Assembly: GCF_018603905.1 (NCBI RefSeq)
Contig: NZ_JAHFZZ010000020.1
Coordinates: 124,001 to 188,000 of the forward strand
Reading direction: 5' to 3'
DNA length: 64,000 nucleotides
From: Nonomuraea sp. NEAU-A123
GTDB lineage: Bacteria; Actinomycetota; Actinomycetes; Streptosporangiales; Streptosporangiaceae
A program made the translations under genes and the position numbers. The notes beneath the pieces were generated by a model. The model had not been told where the DNA came from, did no database searches, and saw nothing but the letters and a program-made list of their open reading frames with translations. This document shows, piece by piece, positions 8,013 through 16,613 of the stretch; position 1 is the first letter of the stretch; each line of letters starts with the position of its first letter.

Positions 8013-9620
8013 TCAGCCGATGTGCACTGGCGCGCCCTCGCTCTTGCGACCGGCCTTGACGAACAGCGCCAGAATCGCGGTCAGGATCGCGACGCCGGTG
8101 CTGACCAGGAAGGCCAGGTGCATGCCGTCCATGAACGCGTTGTGCACGGCCCCGCCCACCAGCTGCTGGAGCTGCTGCGGAGTGCCGGGCGGGAGCCCGC
8201 CGAAGGCGGCGGCCTTCTCCAGCAGGGAAAGCTGCTCCGCCGGGATCGCCTGGGCCGCCGGGCCGAGGTAGCCGGGCAGCTTGCTGGACACCTCGGACGC
8301 CATGACGGCGCCCAGGATGGCGGTGCCGAGCGCGCCGCCGACCTGCATGGCCGACTGCTGCAGACCACCCGCGACACCGCTGAGCTGGATCGGGGCGTTG
8401 CCCACGATGATCTCGGTGGCGCCGACGAAGACCGGCGAGAGGCCGAACGCCAGCAGCACGAACGGGATGGCACTCTCGACGAACGAGGCGTCGATGCTCA
8501 ACTGCGACATGAGGAACATCGAGGCCGCGGTGATCAGCAGACCGGCGGCCATCGTGATCTTCGCGCCGACCCTGCCGATCAGCATGCCGGCGAGCGGCGA
8601 GGCCACGATCATGCCGGCGCTCATCGGCAGCATGCGCAGGCCCGCGTCCAGCGGGGACAGGCCGTGCACGCCCTGGAAGAAGAAGCCCAGGAAGAACATC
8701 GCCCCGAACATGGCGAACGCCACCATCATCATCAGCACGGTGCCGATGGAGATGGACGGGTTCTTGAACAGCGACAGCGGGACCAGCGGCTGCTTGGCCT
8801 TGCTCTGCCAGAAGACGAAGGCGGCGATGAGCACGGCGAACCCGGCGATGAAGCCGAGCGTCGTGCTGTCACCCCAGCCCCACTCGGGAGCCTTGATGAT
8901 CGTCCAGACGAGCGAGAACATCGCGCCCGACAGCAGCACCACACCGAGCCAGTCGATCCTGGCCAGCGACGGGATGCGGTTCTCCTTGATGAGGAAGATG
9001 CCCAGGATCAGGGCGATGATCCCCACCGGCGCGTTGATGAAGAAGACGGACTGCCAGCTGACGTTCTCGACCAGGACGCCGCCCACGATCGGGCCGGCCG
9101 CGCTGGACAGGCCGATGATGGCGCCCCAGGCGCCCATGGCCTGGTTCAGCTTCTCACCGGGGAAAGCGCCACGCAGCAGGGCCAGGGCGGCGGGCTGGAG
9201 CAGGGCGCCGAACAGGCCCTGCAGCACCCGCAGGCCGATCAGCGCGCCGATGGGCGAAACGCCCGGGACAATGTCCGCCAACTGCTGGCTGAGGCCGATG
9301 CCGACCGAGGACAGCGCGAACCCGGCGACACCGATCAGGAAGACCCGCTTGTGGCCGAAAAGGTCCCCCAGCTTGCCCGCCGTGATCAGGAACACCGCCA
9401 GCGCCAACAGGTAACCGCTGGTCACCCACTGCAGGTCGGACAGCGATGCGCCCAGGTCGTGCTGGATGGACGGATTGGCGATGCCGACCACGGTGCCGTC
9501 GAGCATCACCATGATGACGCCCAGGCAGACCGCCAGCAGCACCAACCACGGATTGCCGCCGGTCCCCGTCTCCCCGGGGCCGGGCGACGACGGCGCCTCG
9601 ACCGTCCTCGCGTTAGCCAT
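8013..9620 (-). CDS. DHA2-family MFS multidrug exporter (EmrB/QacA type)
   Basis: This 535-residue transporter has about 14 hydrophobic segments. DHA2 features are visible: a first helix ending in MVMLDGTVVGIANPSIQHDL (motif D1-like), the DLFGHKRVFLIG loop (motif A), and LGWRWVFFINAP-like SWQSVFFINAPVGI (motif C/D2 region). ATG 9620 has GAGGGGGA upstream; a further in-frame start at 9650 lacks one. The gene diverges from a TetR regulator at 9779, the classic layout for a regulated drug pump, so that TetR protein probably represses it. Confidence 0.9.
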   Translation of the reverse strand: MANARTVEAPSSPGPGETGTGGNPWLVLLAVCLGVIMVMLDGTVVGIANPSIQHDLGASLSDLQWVTSGYLLALAVFLITAGKLGDLFGHKRVFLIGVAGFALSSVGIGLSQQLADIVPGVSPIGALIGLRVLQGLFGALLQPAALALLRGAFPGEKLNQAMGAWGAIIGLSSAAGPIVGGVLVENVSWQSVFFINAPVGIIALILGIFLIKENRIPSLARIDWLGVVLLSGAMFSLVWTIIKAPEWGWGDSTTLGFIAGFAVLIAAFVFWQSKAKQPLVPLSLFKNPSISIGTVLMMMVAFAMFGAMFFLGFFFQGVHGLSPLDAGLRMLPMSAGMIVASPLAGMLIGRVGAKITMAAGLLITAASMFLMSQLSIDASFVESAIPFVLLAFGLSPVFVGATEIIVGNAPIQLSGVAGGLQQSAMQVGGALGTAILGAVMASEVSSKLPGYLGPAAQAIPAEQLSLLEKAAAFGGLPPGTPQQLQQLVGGAVHNAFMDGMHLAFLVSTGVAILTAILALFVKAGRKSEGAPVHIG

Positions 9621-9720
9621 GAAAATCCCCCTCAGTACATACCGCCCCACACCGGGGCATAAGTCTCTTAAGCCTCAGGTAATCTATGGCAGTCGCTGAC
9701 AGATGACAACCGAGTTTTAT

Positions 9721-9752
9721 TTGACGGCCTATGACTTATGGCACACTATGAC
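9721..9752 (+). promoter_or_regulatory. Predicted promoter with overlapping direct repeats upstream of tetR
   Basis: TTGACG (9721-9726) and CACTAT (9744-9749) are spaced by 17 bases, a plausible housekeeping -35/-10 pair about 30 bases before the TetR start. Two copies of CTATGAC, at 9729-9735 and 9746-9752, fall in the spacer and across the -10. They could be regulator binding sites that block polymerase. Prediction only. Confidence 0.45.
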
Positions 9753-9778
9753 AGGAAGGTTTCTAGGGAGTGACGCGT

Positions 9779-10390
9779 GTGGGTCTAAGGGAACGCAAGA
9801 AGGAGAAGACGCGTCTGGCGATCCTCGACGCCGCGTTCGACCTGTTCCTCGAACAAGGGTACGACTCGACCACGGTGGACCAGATAGCGGGGTCGGTCGA
9901 GATCTCCTCGCGGACGTTCTTCCGCTACTTCACCAGCAAGGACCATCTCGTGCTCTGGTTCCACGACCAAGGCGAGGAGATCATGCTGGAGACACTGCGG
10001 ACCCGCCCCGCGGACGAGCCCTCCTTCACCGCGCTGATCCACGGGCTGCGCGAGGTCGTCCGCGACATCCAGCTGTCAACGCCCGAGGACACGACAAGAT
10101 TCCTGAAGTTGCGGCGGCTCATGGAGGAGAATCCCCATCTGGTGGGCCTGTCCGTGGCCAGGGGCGCGGCGACCGAGCGGCGCCTGGCCGTCGAGATCGC
10201 CGCCCGCAGGAACGTCGACGTGATGACCGATCAGCGCACCCACCTCATCGTCGCGTTCGCGATGTCGATACTGCGGGTCGGGTTCGAATGCCCGCACCGC
10301 GAGGTGACGGATGTGCGGATCCTCGTGGAGCGCATGGAGGAGACCCTCGAACTCGCCCAGAACGCCTTCCGCCCCGGCTGGGACGTCTAG
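9779..10390 (+). CDS. TetR family transcriptional regulator
   Basis: This roughly 203-residue repressor has an N-terminal helix-turn-helix (RLAILDAAFDLFLEQGYDSTTVDQIAGSVEISSRTFFRYFTSKDHL), typical of TetR. The rest is an all-helical ligand domain. GTG at 9779 is preferred over GTG 9770 because AGGGAG (9765-9770) is then eight bases upstream and the protein begins GLRERKKEKTR, a usual TetR opening. It is divergent from the DHA2 exporter at 9620 and is its likely regulator. The 3' end overlaps the convergent AlgH-like gene by four bases. Confidence 0.9.
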   Translation: MGLRERKKEKTRLAILDAAFDLFLEQGYDSTTVDQIAGSVEISSRTFFRYFTSKDHLVLWFHDQGEEIMLETLRTRPADEPSFTALIHGLREVVRDIQLSTPEDTTRFLKLRRLMEENPHLVGLSVARGAATERRLAVEIAARRNVDVMTDQRTHLIVAFAMSILRVGFECPHREVTDVRILVERMEETLELAQNAFRPGWDV

Positions 10391-10965
10391 TTCAGCGTCG
10401 GATCGTCCGGGCAGGTCGCCACGAAGGCCAGCTCGCCCGGCTGCCGCCGCAGCACGTTGCGCCACAGGGAACCGGGGTCGGTGTGGAAGGTGTCGCCCGC
10501 CTCCGAGTCGACGACGTACCAGGCCCCTTCGGCGATCTCGCTCTCCAGTTGCCCGGACGTCCAGCCCGCGTAGCCGGCGAAGATCCGCATCTGCGCGATC
10601 TCGCCCTGAAGGATCTCCGGCGGCGCGTCCAGATCGACTGTGCCCAGCCGGGAGACCGCGGGCGTGCCCGCGTGCAGCCTGCGCCAGCCCAACGGCTCCT
10701 CGCCGCTCGGCACCGCGGCCAGTGCCAGCGCGCTGTCGGTCTGCACCGGACCGCCCTCGAACAGCACTGGCGGCCCGGTCACCAGGGGATCCCACACCGG
10801 CAGCACCTGCGTCACCGAGATGTCGCTCGGCCGGTTCAGCACCACGCCGAGGGTGCCGCCGTCGAGGTCGTGTTCGAGGATGAGCACGACGCTACGCCGG
10901 AAGTTGGGGTCGTCGAGAAGCGGCGTCGCCACCAGTAAACCGCCGACGTAGATCGCTTCCGCCAT
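10387..10965 (-). CDS. YqgE/AlgH family protein (DUF179)
   Basis: This 192-residue protein has the family landmarks LLVATPLLDDPNFRRSVVLILEH near the N-terminus, GTLGVVLNRPSDI, a GGPV element, IFAGYAGWTSGQLESEI and a C-terminal WRNVLRRQ. The family is widespread and its biochemical role is unsettled; AlgH was named for an effect on alginate in Pseudomonas. ATG at 10965 is the only reasonable start, but GGAGGT lies immediately against it with no spacer, which is unusual. It is convergent with the TetR gene. Confidence 0.85.
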   Translation of the reverse strand: MAEAIYVGGLLVATPLLDDPNFRRSVVLILEHDLDGGTLGVVLNRPSDISVTQVLPVWDPLVTGPPVLFEGGPVQTDSALALAAVPSGEEPLGWRRLHAGTPAVSRLGTVDLDAPPEILQGEIAQMRIFAGYAGWTSGQLESEIAEGAWYVVDSEAGDTFHTDPGSLWRNVLRRQPGELAFVATCPDDPTLN

Positions 10966-11059
10966 ACCTCCATCATGAAGGGTCAACCCCGCATCTCGCT
11001 CCCCTACCACCCTGTTGTTACTTTCTGTCGCTATATGGACACCGTTTGTCCCACATGCG

Positions 11060-11671
11060 TCAGCCGATGAACGCCCCCTTGCGAGCCGCCACCAGAGCGC
11101 GAGCCACCGATCGTTCGGCCGTCTCCTTGTCCACCGGCTCCCTCGTGACCAGCAGGCGGTAGTACAGAGGGGCCGAGATCGCCCGGATGACCTCTTGGCC
11201 GTCGGTGCCCTCCGGGAGCTCGCTGCGCCCGATCGCCAGGTCGATCGACTTGGCCCATTCCCTGATCCGCCGGCCGTAGAAGGCGTTCAGCGCGGCCGCC
11301 GCCTCCTTGTCGCAGGTGGCGGCCGCGATGACCGCCTGGAGCGTGGGGCCCAGGCGTTCGTCCGCGATGGCACTCAGGACGCTCAGGGCGTTGGCGCGCA
11401 GGTCGTCTTCGACGCTGCCGGTGTTCGCGTGCGCGGCGGACTGGTCGGCCAGCTCCGTCATGAGGTCGGCCACCAAGCCCGCCGTACTGGTCCAGCGGCG
11501 GTAGACCGTGGTCTTGCCGACGCCCGCGCGAGCGGCCACCGCGTCCATGGTGAGGCCGTGGAAGCCATGGAGCACCAGCTCGTCCTGAGCGGCCTCCAGG
11601 ACCGCCGCCCGGACCCTTGCCGTACGGCCGCCGGGGCGCACCGTTCCAGCCAAACGGGAATCCTGTTCCAT
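11060..11671 (-). CDS. TetR family transcriptional regulator
   Basis: This 203-residue repressor carries the helix-turn-helix RAAVLEAAQDELVLHGFHGLT... MDAVAARAGVGKTTVYRRWTS at residues about 20-65. The C-terminal ligand domain is of the TetR_C type often next to exporters. It is divergent from the MFS gene at 11739, with only 67 bases between the start codons, and a long inverted repeat covers this gap. It is therefore the likely repressor of that exporter and of itself. Confidence 0.9.
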   Translation of the reverse strand: MEQDSRLAGTVRPGGRTARVRAAVLEAAQDELVLHGFHGLTMDAVAARAGVGKTTVYRRWTSTAGLVADLMTELADQSAAHANTGSVEDDLRANALSVLSAIADERLGPTLQAVIAAATCDKEAAAALNAFYGRRIREWAKSIDLAIGRSELPEGTDGQEVIRAISAPLYYRLLVTREPVDKETAERSVARALVAARKGAFIG

Positions 11672-11715
11672 TAAGACTCCTTAGCGTGCTAGCGTCATCC
11701 TCATCTTAACGGAAC
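11665..11715. promoter_or_regulatory. Inverted repeat operator between tetR and MFS gene
   Basis: GTTCCATTAAG (11665-11675) and CTTAACGGAAC (11705-11715) are inverted copies matching at 10 of 11 positions, with 29 bases between them. The left arm spans the TetR start codon; the right arm is 24 bases before the MFS start. A smaller palindrome, GCTAGC (11688-11693), sits in the middle. This fits a two-site operator controlling both divergent promoters. Confidence 0.6.
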
Positions 11716-11738
11716 AAAAAACCCATTAGGGGGATGAC

Positions 11739-13118
11739 ATGACCGTGACCTCGCAAGCCGTCCGGATGACGGGGCGGCAGCGGCTGGTCCTGGTGCTGTT
11801 GCTCGGATCCCAGTTCATGCTCGCCGTCGACTTCTCCATCCTGAACGTCGCGCTGCCGGTGATCGGTGCCGGGCTCGGGTTCGAGCTGGCCGACCTGCAG
11901 TGGGTGGCGACCGCGTTCGCGCTCGCGGCGGCCGGGTTCACGCTGCTGTTCGGCCGGATCGCGGACCTGTTCGGGCGGCGCCGGCTGTTCCTGGGCGGAA
12001 TGGCGTTGCTCGGGCTCTCCTCGCTGGCCGGCGGGCTGGCCACGTCGCCCGGCCTGCTCCTGGTCGCCAGGGTGGCCCAGGGGCTGGCCACGGCCGCCGT
12101 CACCCCGGCCGGGCTGTCGCTGCTGACCACCACGTTCGCCGAGGGGCCGCTGCGGGCGCGGGCGCTGGGGCTGAACGGGGCGCTGATGTCGGCCGGTTTC
12201 ACCTCCGGCGCGATCCTGGGCGGGCTGCTGACCGACCTGCTGAGCTGGCGGTGGGCCTTCTTCGTGAACGTTCCGGTCGCGCTGGCCGTCCTGGCCGCCG
12301 CCCGGGTCCTGCCCGCCGAGAGCCGCCTCGCGGACCGGCCCCGGATGGACCTGCCGGGCGCGGTGACGGTGACCGCCGGCCTGCTGGCGCTGGTGTTCGG
12401 GCTCACCCGCGCCGGTGAGCGCGGCTTCGCCGACCCGGCCGGGATCGGCGCGCTGCTGGCGGGGGCCGCCCTGCTGGTGACGTTCTGGTTCGTCGAACGG
12501 CGGGCGCCCCAACCGCTCGTCCCGGTGACGATCCTGGCCAGGCCCACCGTGAAGTGGGGCAACCTGGCGGGGCTGGTCGCGTTCGCCACGGAGACGTCGC
12601 TGGTCTTCCTCATGACGCTCTACCTGCAGAAGGTCCTCGGCTACTCGGCCCTGGCCACGGGGCTGGCGTTCGGCGTGCTCGGCCTCGGCACGGTGCTCGG
12701 CGGGGTCGCGGCCCCGCGCGTGCTGTCCCGCCTCGGCAACCGCCGGACGCTGGTGGCCGGCTTCCTGGTGCAGGCCGCGGCGACGGCGGCGTTGACACTC
12801 CTCGGCCCGGAGGCAGGCTGGATCTGGCTCCTCCTGGTGGCCACCTTCATCGGCGGCGTCGGCAACATGCTGGCGATCGTCGCCTTCATGGTGACCGCCA
12901 CCTCGGGGCTGCCCAGCTCCGAACAGGGCCTGGCCACGGGCCTCGCCACAATGACGCAGCAGATCGGCATCACCATGGGCATCCCGGTCATGAGCGCGAT
13001 AGCCACGGCCGCCATGGGCACGATCCTCCAAGGAGTGACCACCGCAGTCCTGATCAACGCGGCCCTGGTCCTGGCCATCGCCGCCCACACCGCGATCAGA
13101 AGGGAAGACCGCCCATGA
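11739..13118 (+). CDS. MFS drug exporter (DHA2 type)
   Basis: This 459-residue membrane protein has the opening motif LGSQFMLAVDFSILNVALPVIGAGLGF, motif A GRIADLFGRRRLFLGG, and SWRWAFFVNVPVALA (motif C region). About 13-14 hydrophobic segments are visible. ATG 11739 is preceded by AGGGGGATGAC. It is divergent from and probably repressed by the TetR gene at 11671. The stop overlaps the ATG of the following broken gene (ATGA), so both were once translated together. Confidence 0.9.
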   Translation: MTVTSQAVRMTGRQRLVLVLLLGSQFMLAVDFSILNVALPVIGAGLGFELADLQWVATAFALAAAGFTLLFGRIADLFGRRRLFLGGMALLGLSSLAGGLATSPGLLLVARVAQGLATAAVTPAGLSLLTTTFAEGPLRARALGLNGALMSAGFTSGAILGGLLTDLLSWRWAFFVNVPVALAVLAAARVLPAESRLADRPRMDLPGAVTVTAGLLALVFGLTRAGERGFADPAGIGALLAGAALLVTFWFVERRAPQPLVPVTILARPTVKWGNLAGLVAFATETSLVFLMTLYLQKVLGYSALATGLAFGVLGLGTVLGGVAAPRVLSRLGNRRTLVAGFLVQAAATAALTLLGPEAGWIWLLLVATFIGGVGNMLAIVAFMVTATSGLPSSEQGLATGLATMTQQIGITMGIPVMSAIATAAMGTILQGVTTAVLINAALVLAIAAHTAIRREDRP

Positions 13119-13452
13119 CCCCGCTGCACGGGGCATCATTGCGCCACTTCCGCGACCTCCGGGACCGCACCCACGGCCAGGCGACGACCCGCGAGGCCAA
13201 GGAGGCCCTCTTCGCCACCGCCGTCGAACTCCTCGCCCCAGTGGCCGGAGCAGTGCTCGAAGACCCCACCTGAGCGGCGGCACCCTGGGCACCTGGCCCC
13301 TGAACGTCTTCGACGAAGCGGACGCCTGGGACCAGGTGCCGACCCTGCGGGCGATAGCCACGGCCGACGCCCACAACCTCGTCTTCCAGGCGGACTACCG
13401 CATCATCCCGGCGGTCACGAAAGAGCCGCCACCGGCCAAGAAGACGCCGTAA
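13115..13452 (+). pseudogene. Broken gene downstream of the MFS exporter
   Basis: ATG 13115 overlaps the MFS stop and opens a 52-codon frame ending in TGA at 13271. The frame shifted by two bases then encodes, without a start, a protein-like stretch (PHLSGGTLGTWPLNVFDEAD, QVPTLRAIATADAHNLVFQ, then a Pro/Lys tail) to TAA at 13450-13452. Both halves have typical GC-rich third positions. The first half ends and the second begins near 13262, so this looks like one gene with an internal deletion and frameshift. A short intact protein from the first frame, or an assembly error, cannot be excluded. The family is unknown. Confidence 0.5.
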
Positions 13453-13569
13453 CGGCGCCCGGCCAAGCGCCGGTCAGCGGCCGTCTTCCTGGAGGCCCTC
13501 AGCCCCGGTCGGCGGGTGGCGGTGGGGCGGCTGTGCCGTAAAGGAAAATCGGTTTTGTACTTTTAAAAA

Positions 13570-14979
13570 TCACGCCTCGGTAAAGCCTCTCGCCCGCCCG
13601 CCCGCCGAGTCGCGGACGGCGGCGGCGACGGCGGTCGCCACGTCCGGGTGGAACACGCTCGGCACGATGTAGTTGGGCCCGAGCTCCTCCGGAGCCACCA
13701 CGGCCGCGAGCGCGCGCGCCGCGGCCAGCAGCATCTCCTGGCTCACCTCGGTCGCCTGGGCGTCCAGCAGGCCGCGGAACACGCCCGGGAACGCCAGCAC
13801 ATTGTTGATCTGGTTGGGATAGTCGGACCGCCCGGTCGCCACCACGGCCGCGTGCTCGCGAGCGTCGTCGGGCGACACCTCGGGCTCCGGGTTGGCGAGG
13901 GCGAACACCACCGCGTCGTCGGCCATCGTGGCGATGTCCGCGCCGGTCAGGATGCCCGGCGCGGACACCCCGATGAACACGTCGGCGCCCTTGAGCGACC
14001 CGCGCAGGTCGCCCGAGTAGCCTTCGGCGTTGGTGTGGTCGGCGATCCAGCGGAGCGACTCGTCGAGGTCGTCGCGGCCCTTGTGCACGGCGCCGAGATA
14101 GTCGCAGACGACGACGTTGCGCGCGCCCGCCGCCAGCAGCAGGCGCAGCACCGCGTTGCCGGCCGCGCCCGCGCCCGCCATGGCGATCTTGACGCCCTCG
14201 ATGGGCTTGCCCACCACGCGCAGCGCGTTGGTGAGCGCGGCCAGCACGCAGATGGCGGTGCCGTGCTGGTCGTCGTGGAAGACCGGGATGTCGAGCAGCT
14301 CGCGCAGCCGCCGCTCGACCTCGAAGCAGCGCGGCGCGCCGATGTCCTCGAGGTTGATGCCGCCGAAGCCCGGCGCGATGACCTGGACCGTACGGACGAT
14401 CTCGTCGACGTCCTGCGTGTCGAGGCAGATCGGCCAGGCGTCGATGCCCGCGAAGCGTTTGAACAGGGCCGCCTTGCCCTCCATGACCGGCAGCGCCGCC
14501 TCCGGGCCGATGTTGCCCAGTCCGAGCACGGCCGAGCCGTCGGTGACGACGGCGACCGTGTTGCGCTTGATGGTCAGGCGCCGCGCGTCCTCCTTGTTGC
14601 GCGCGATGGCCATCGACACGCGCGCCACACCGGGGGTGTAGGCCATGGACAGCTCGTCGCGGTTGCGCAGCGGCACCTTCGACACCATCTCGATCTTGCC
14701 GCCGAGGTGCATGAGGAAGGTGCGGTCGGAGACCTTGTGGATGACGACGCCGTCGACGGATTCGAGCTGGTCGACGATCGCCTGCGCGTGGTCGGTGTCC
14801 CGGGCCGCGCAGGTGACGTCGATGCGCAGCTTCTCGTGGCCCGCGGTGGTGACGTCGAGCGCGGTGACCACACCACCCGCCGACTCTACGGCGTGGGTGA
14901 GCTGGCTGACGGCCTTGCCGCCTGCCGGCACCTCAAGCCGCACGGTGATGGAGTACGACACACTGGGGACGGTCGCCAC
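13570..14979 (-). CDS. NAD-dependent malic enzyme with N-terminal ACT-like domain
   Basis: This 469-residue enzyme oxidatively decarboxylates malate to pyruvate. Residues 5-85 form an ACT-like regulatory domain (SYSITVRLEVPAGG...). The catalytic part shows YTPGVARVS, the TIKRNTVAVVTDGSAVLGLGNIGP segment, metal-site FHDDQHGTA, and a Rossmann motif MAGAGAAGNAVLRLL. GTG 14979 is chosen because GAAGGAGC lies eight bases upstream and homologues begin with ATVPSVSYS. It feeds pyruvate and NAD(P)H from the TCA cycle. No operon partner: the gene before it (a kinase-like protein) is also on the minus strand, 56 bases away. Confidence 0.93.
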   Translation of the reverse strand: MATVPSVSYSITVRLEVPAGGKAVSQLTHAVESAGGVVTALDVTTAGHEKLRIDVTCAARDTDHAQAIVDQLESVDGVVIHKVSDRTFLMHLGGKIEMVSKVPLRNRDELSMAYTPGVARVSMAIARNKEDARRLTIKRNTVAVVTDGSAVLGLGNIGPEAALPVMEGKAALFKRFAGIDAWPICLDTQDVDEIVRTVQVIAPGFGGINLEDIGAPRCFEVERRLRELLDIPVFHDDQHGTAICVLAALTNALRVVGKPIEGVKIAMAGAGAAGNAVLRLLLAAGARNVVVCDYLGAVHKGRDDLDESLRWIADHTNAEGYSGDLRGSLKGADVFIGVSAPGILTGADIATMADDAVVFALANPEPEVSPDDAREHAAVVATGRSDYPNQINNVLAFPGVFRGLLDAQATEVSQEMLLAAARALAAVVAPEELGPNYIVPSVFHPDVATAVAAAVRDSAGGRARGFTEA

Positions 14980-15035
14980 GTCAAATGCTCCTTCGGGACT
15001 GACCAAGAAGTTCTCCCATGGTAGGGGGAATTCGG

Positions 15036-15665
15036 TCAGTCGAGTGCCTCGGCCGCGATGGCGATCAAATCCACGCAGGTCGATACGGGAATACTCGTGC
15101 TATCGATGACCAGGTGATATATGGAGGGATCCGCCGGGTCGGCGCGGTAGAAGTGGCGCACGTAGGCGCTGCGCGCGCGGTCGTTGTCCTCCACGATCTT
15201 GCGGGCCTCGCGCTCGCTGAGCTCGCCCAGCGTGGCGGTCTGCCGCACCCGGCGTTTCAGCGGAGCGTCGAGCCTGACGTGCAGCGCGCCCGGATGGTCG
15301 GCGAGCACCACGGCCCCCGCCCGGCCCAGGAAGACCCCGCCCTGAGCCCGCGCCGTGTCCTTGAGCAGGCGTTCGGTGCGGCGGACGAACTCCTCCTGCG
15401 CGATCGGCATCGCGCCGGGGACGTACATGTCGACACCGCCGAAGGTGACCGTCGGCAGGCGCATCGCGCCGGAGAGCAACCGGCCGAGGCCGTGTTCGGC
15501 CCGGTCGTCGTGGGCCAGCGCCTCCTCCAGCGTGCAGCCCAACTCCTGGGCGACGGTGTTGGGGATGGCGCGGTCGACGAAGGGCACGCCCAGGCGTTCG
15601 GCCACGGCCGGGCCGATGTGGCTGCCGGCCGTGCCGTACGTCGCCGAGATCGTGACGACCCGCAT
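15036..15665 (-). CDS. Cytidylate kinase-like family protein
   Basis: This 209-residue protein begins MRVVTISATYGTAGSHIGPAVAERLGVPFVDR, a P-loop-like start (GTAGSHIG in place of the classic GxxGxGK) found in the cytidylate kinase-like family. Later FLGRAGAVVLADHPGALHVRLDAP and an Arg-rich lid segment (RRVRQTATLGELSERE) follow. The standard P-loop lysine is absent, so whether it is an active nucleotide kinase is unclear. It lies nine bases after the CnoX-like gene and probably belongs to that operon. Confidence 0.8.
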   Translation of the reverse strand: MRVVTISATYGTAGSHIGPAVAERLGVPFVDRAIPNTVAQELGCTLEEALAHDDRAEHGLGRLLSGAMRLPTVTFGGVDMYVPGAMPIAQEEFVRRTERLLKDTARAQGGVFLGRAGAVVLADHPGALHVRLDAPLKRRVRQTATLGELSEREARKIVEDNDRARSAYVRHFYRADPADPSIYHLVIDSTSIPVSTCVDLIAIAAEALD

Positions 15666-15674
15666 ACGTCCAGG

Positions 15675-16613
15675 TTAGAACAGCGCGCTGGACAAAGCTC
15701 TACGTGCCTTGGCCAAAGAAGGGTCTTCTGCGGGTAGCGCGTCGAACAGGCCGAGCAGGTGGCGCCGGGCCTTGTCGCGATCGTCGCCCGAAGTGCGCTT
15801 GACCACGCCGATGATCCGATCGAACGCCTCGTCGATCGCGCCCGACAGCATCTCCAGGTCGGCCGCCAGCAACTGGGCGTCGATGTCGGCCGGGTCCTGC
15901 ATGCGACGCTGCACGTCAGCGGGGTCGACGTCGGCCGTCCGCTTGATCAGGCCGACGCCCGCCAGCCCCATCTTCGCGTCCTCGTTGCCCGGCGAGCGGA
16001 CCAGCAGCCGCTGGTAGGCCGCCTCGGCCGCGTCGAGGTCGCCCTTGTCGACGGCCTCCTCTGCGGCCACCAGGTCGGGATCGGCGGGCGGCCCGGCGGG
16101 CTCGTCCTGCTGCTCGCCCGCCTCCGCCGGCCGGGCGTCGGGGTTGGCCTGGTAGAACTGCTCGACCGCGCCCATCAGCTCGTCGAGCCAGCGGCGCACC
16201 TCCTGCTCGGGCAGCACCTGCTGGAAGCCGGTGACGGCCTGCCCCTGGAAGATGGCCAGCACGGTCGGCACCGCCTGCACCCGCAGCGCCTGCGCGATCT
16301 GCGGACTGGCGTCGACGTTGACCTTGGCCAGGATCGCCCGGCCGCCCAGCTCGCCGACCACCTTCTCCAGCACCGGGCTGAGCTGAGCGCTGCCGGGTGC
16401 ACGTGGAGACCAGAGGTCGAGGACGACCGGCACGCTCATCGAGCGGTCGATGACATCGGTAGTGAACGTCTCCTCGGACACGTCGACGATCGAGCCCGAC
16501 GTGGCCGCCTGGGGACCCCCGGCCTCCCGCCGGGCCTGTGCCTCGAGTGCCTGCTTACGCGCGCCCAGGTCTATGGCTCCGTAGAGCGACCCGGGCCTAG
16601 AGAAGTCCGCCAT
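15675..16613 (-). CDS. Thioredoxin-like/TPR protein (CnoX/YbbN type), no CXXC
   Basis: This roughly 312-residue protein has a thioredoxin fold at about residues 45-150 (VPVVLDLWSPRAPGSAQLSP ... VNVDASPQIAQALRVQAVPTVLAIFQG) and a C-terminal TPR-like helical region from about 170. The normal WCGPC redox site is replaced by WSPRAPGS, so it cannot do thiol-disulfide exchange. This is typical of actinobacterial YbbN/CnoX homologues, which act as holdases or co-chaperones in E. coli. Start candidates are ATGs at 16622, 16619 and 16613; all overlap the end of the upstream MarR gene, implying coupling. ATG 16613 (MADFSRPGS) is used here. Confidence 0.85.
   Translation of the reverse strand: MADFSRPGSLYGAIDLGARKQALEAQARREAGGPQAATSGSIVDVSEETFTTDVIDRSMSVPVVLDLWSPRAPGSAQLSPVLEKVVGELGGRAILAKVNVDASPQIAQALRVQAVPTVLAIFQGQAVTGFQQVLPEQEVRRWLDELMGAVEQFYQANPDARPAEAGEQQDEPAGPPADPDLVAAEEAVDKGDLDAAEAAYQRLLVRSPGNEDAKMGLAGVGLIKRTADVDPADVQRRMQDPADIDAQLLAADLEMLSGAIDEAFDRIIGVVKRTSGDDRDKARRHLLGLFDALPAEDPSLAKARRALSSALF

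Noticed and set aside
10270..10300. A GGTTCGAAT string like a tRNA T-loop
   Set aside because: It lies inside the TetR coding frame with no flanking acceptor or anticodon stems. No tRNA was found anywhere in the window.
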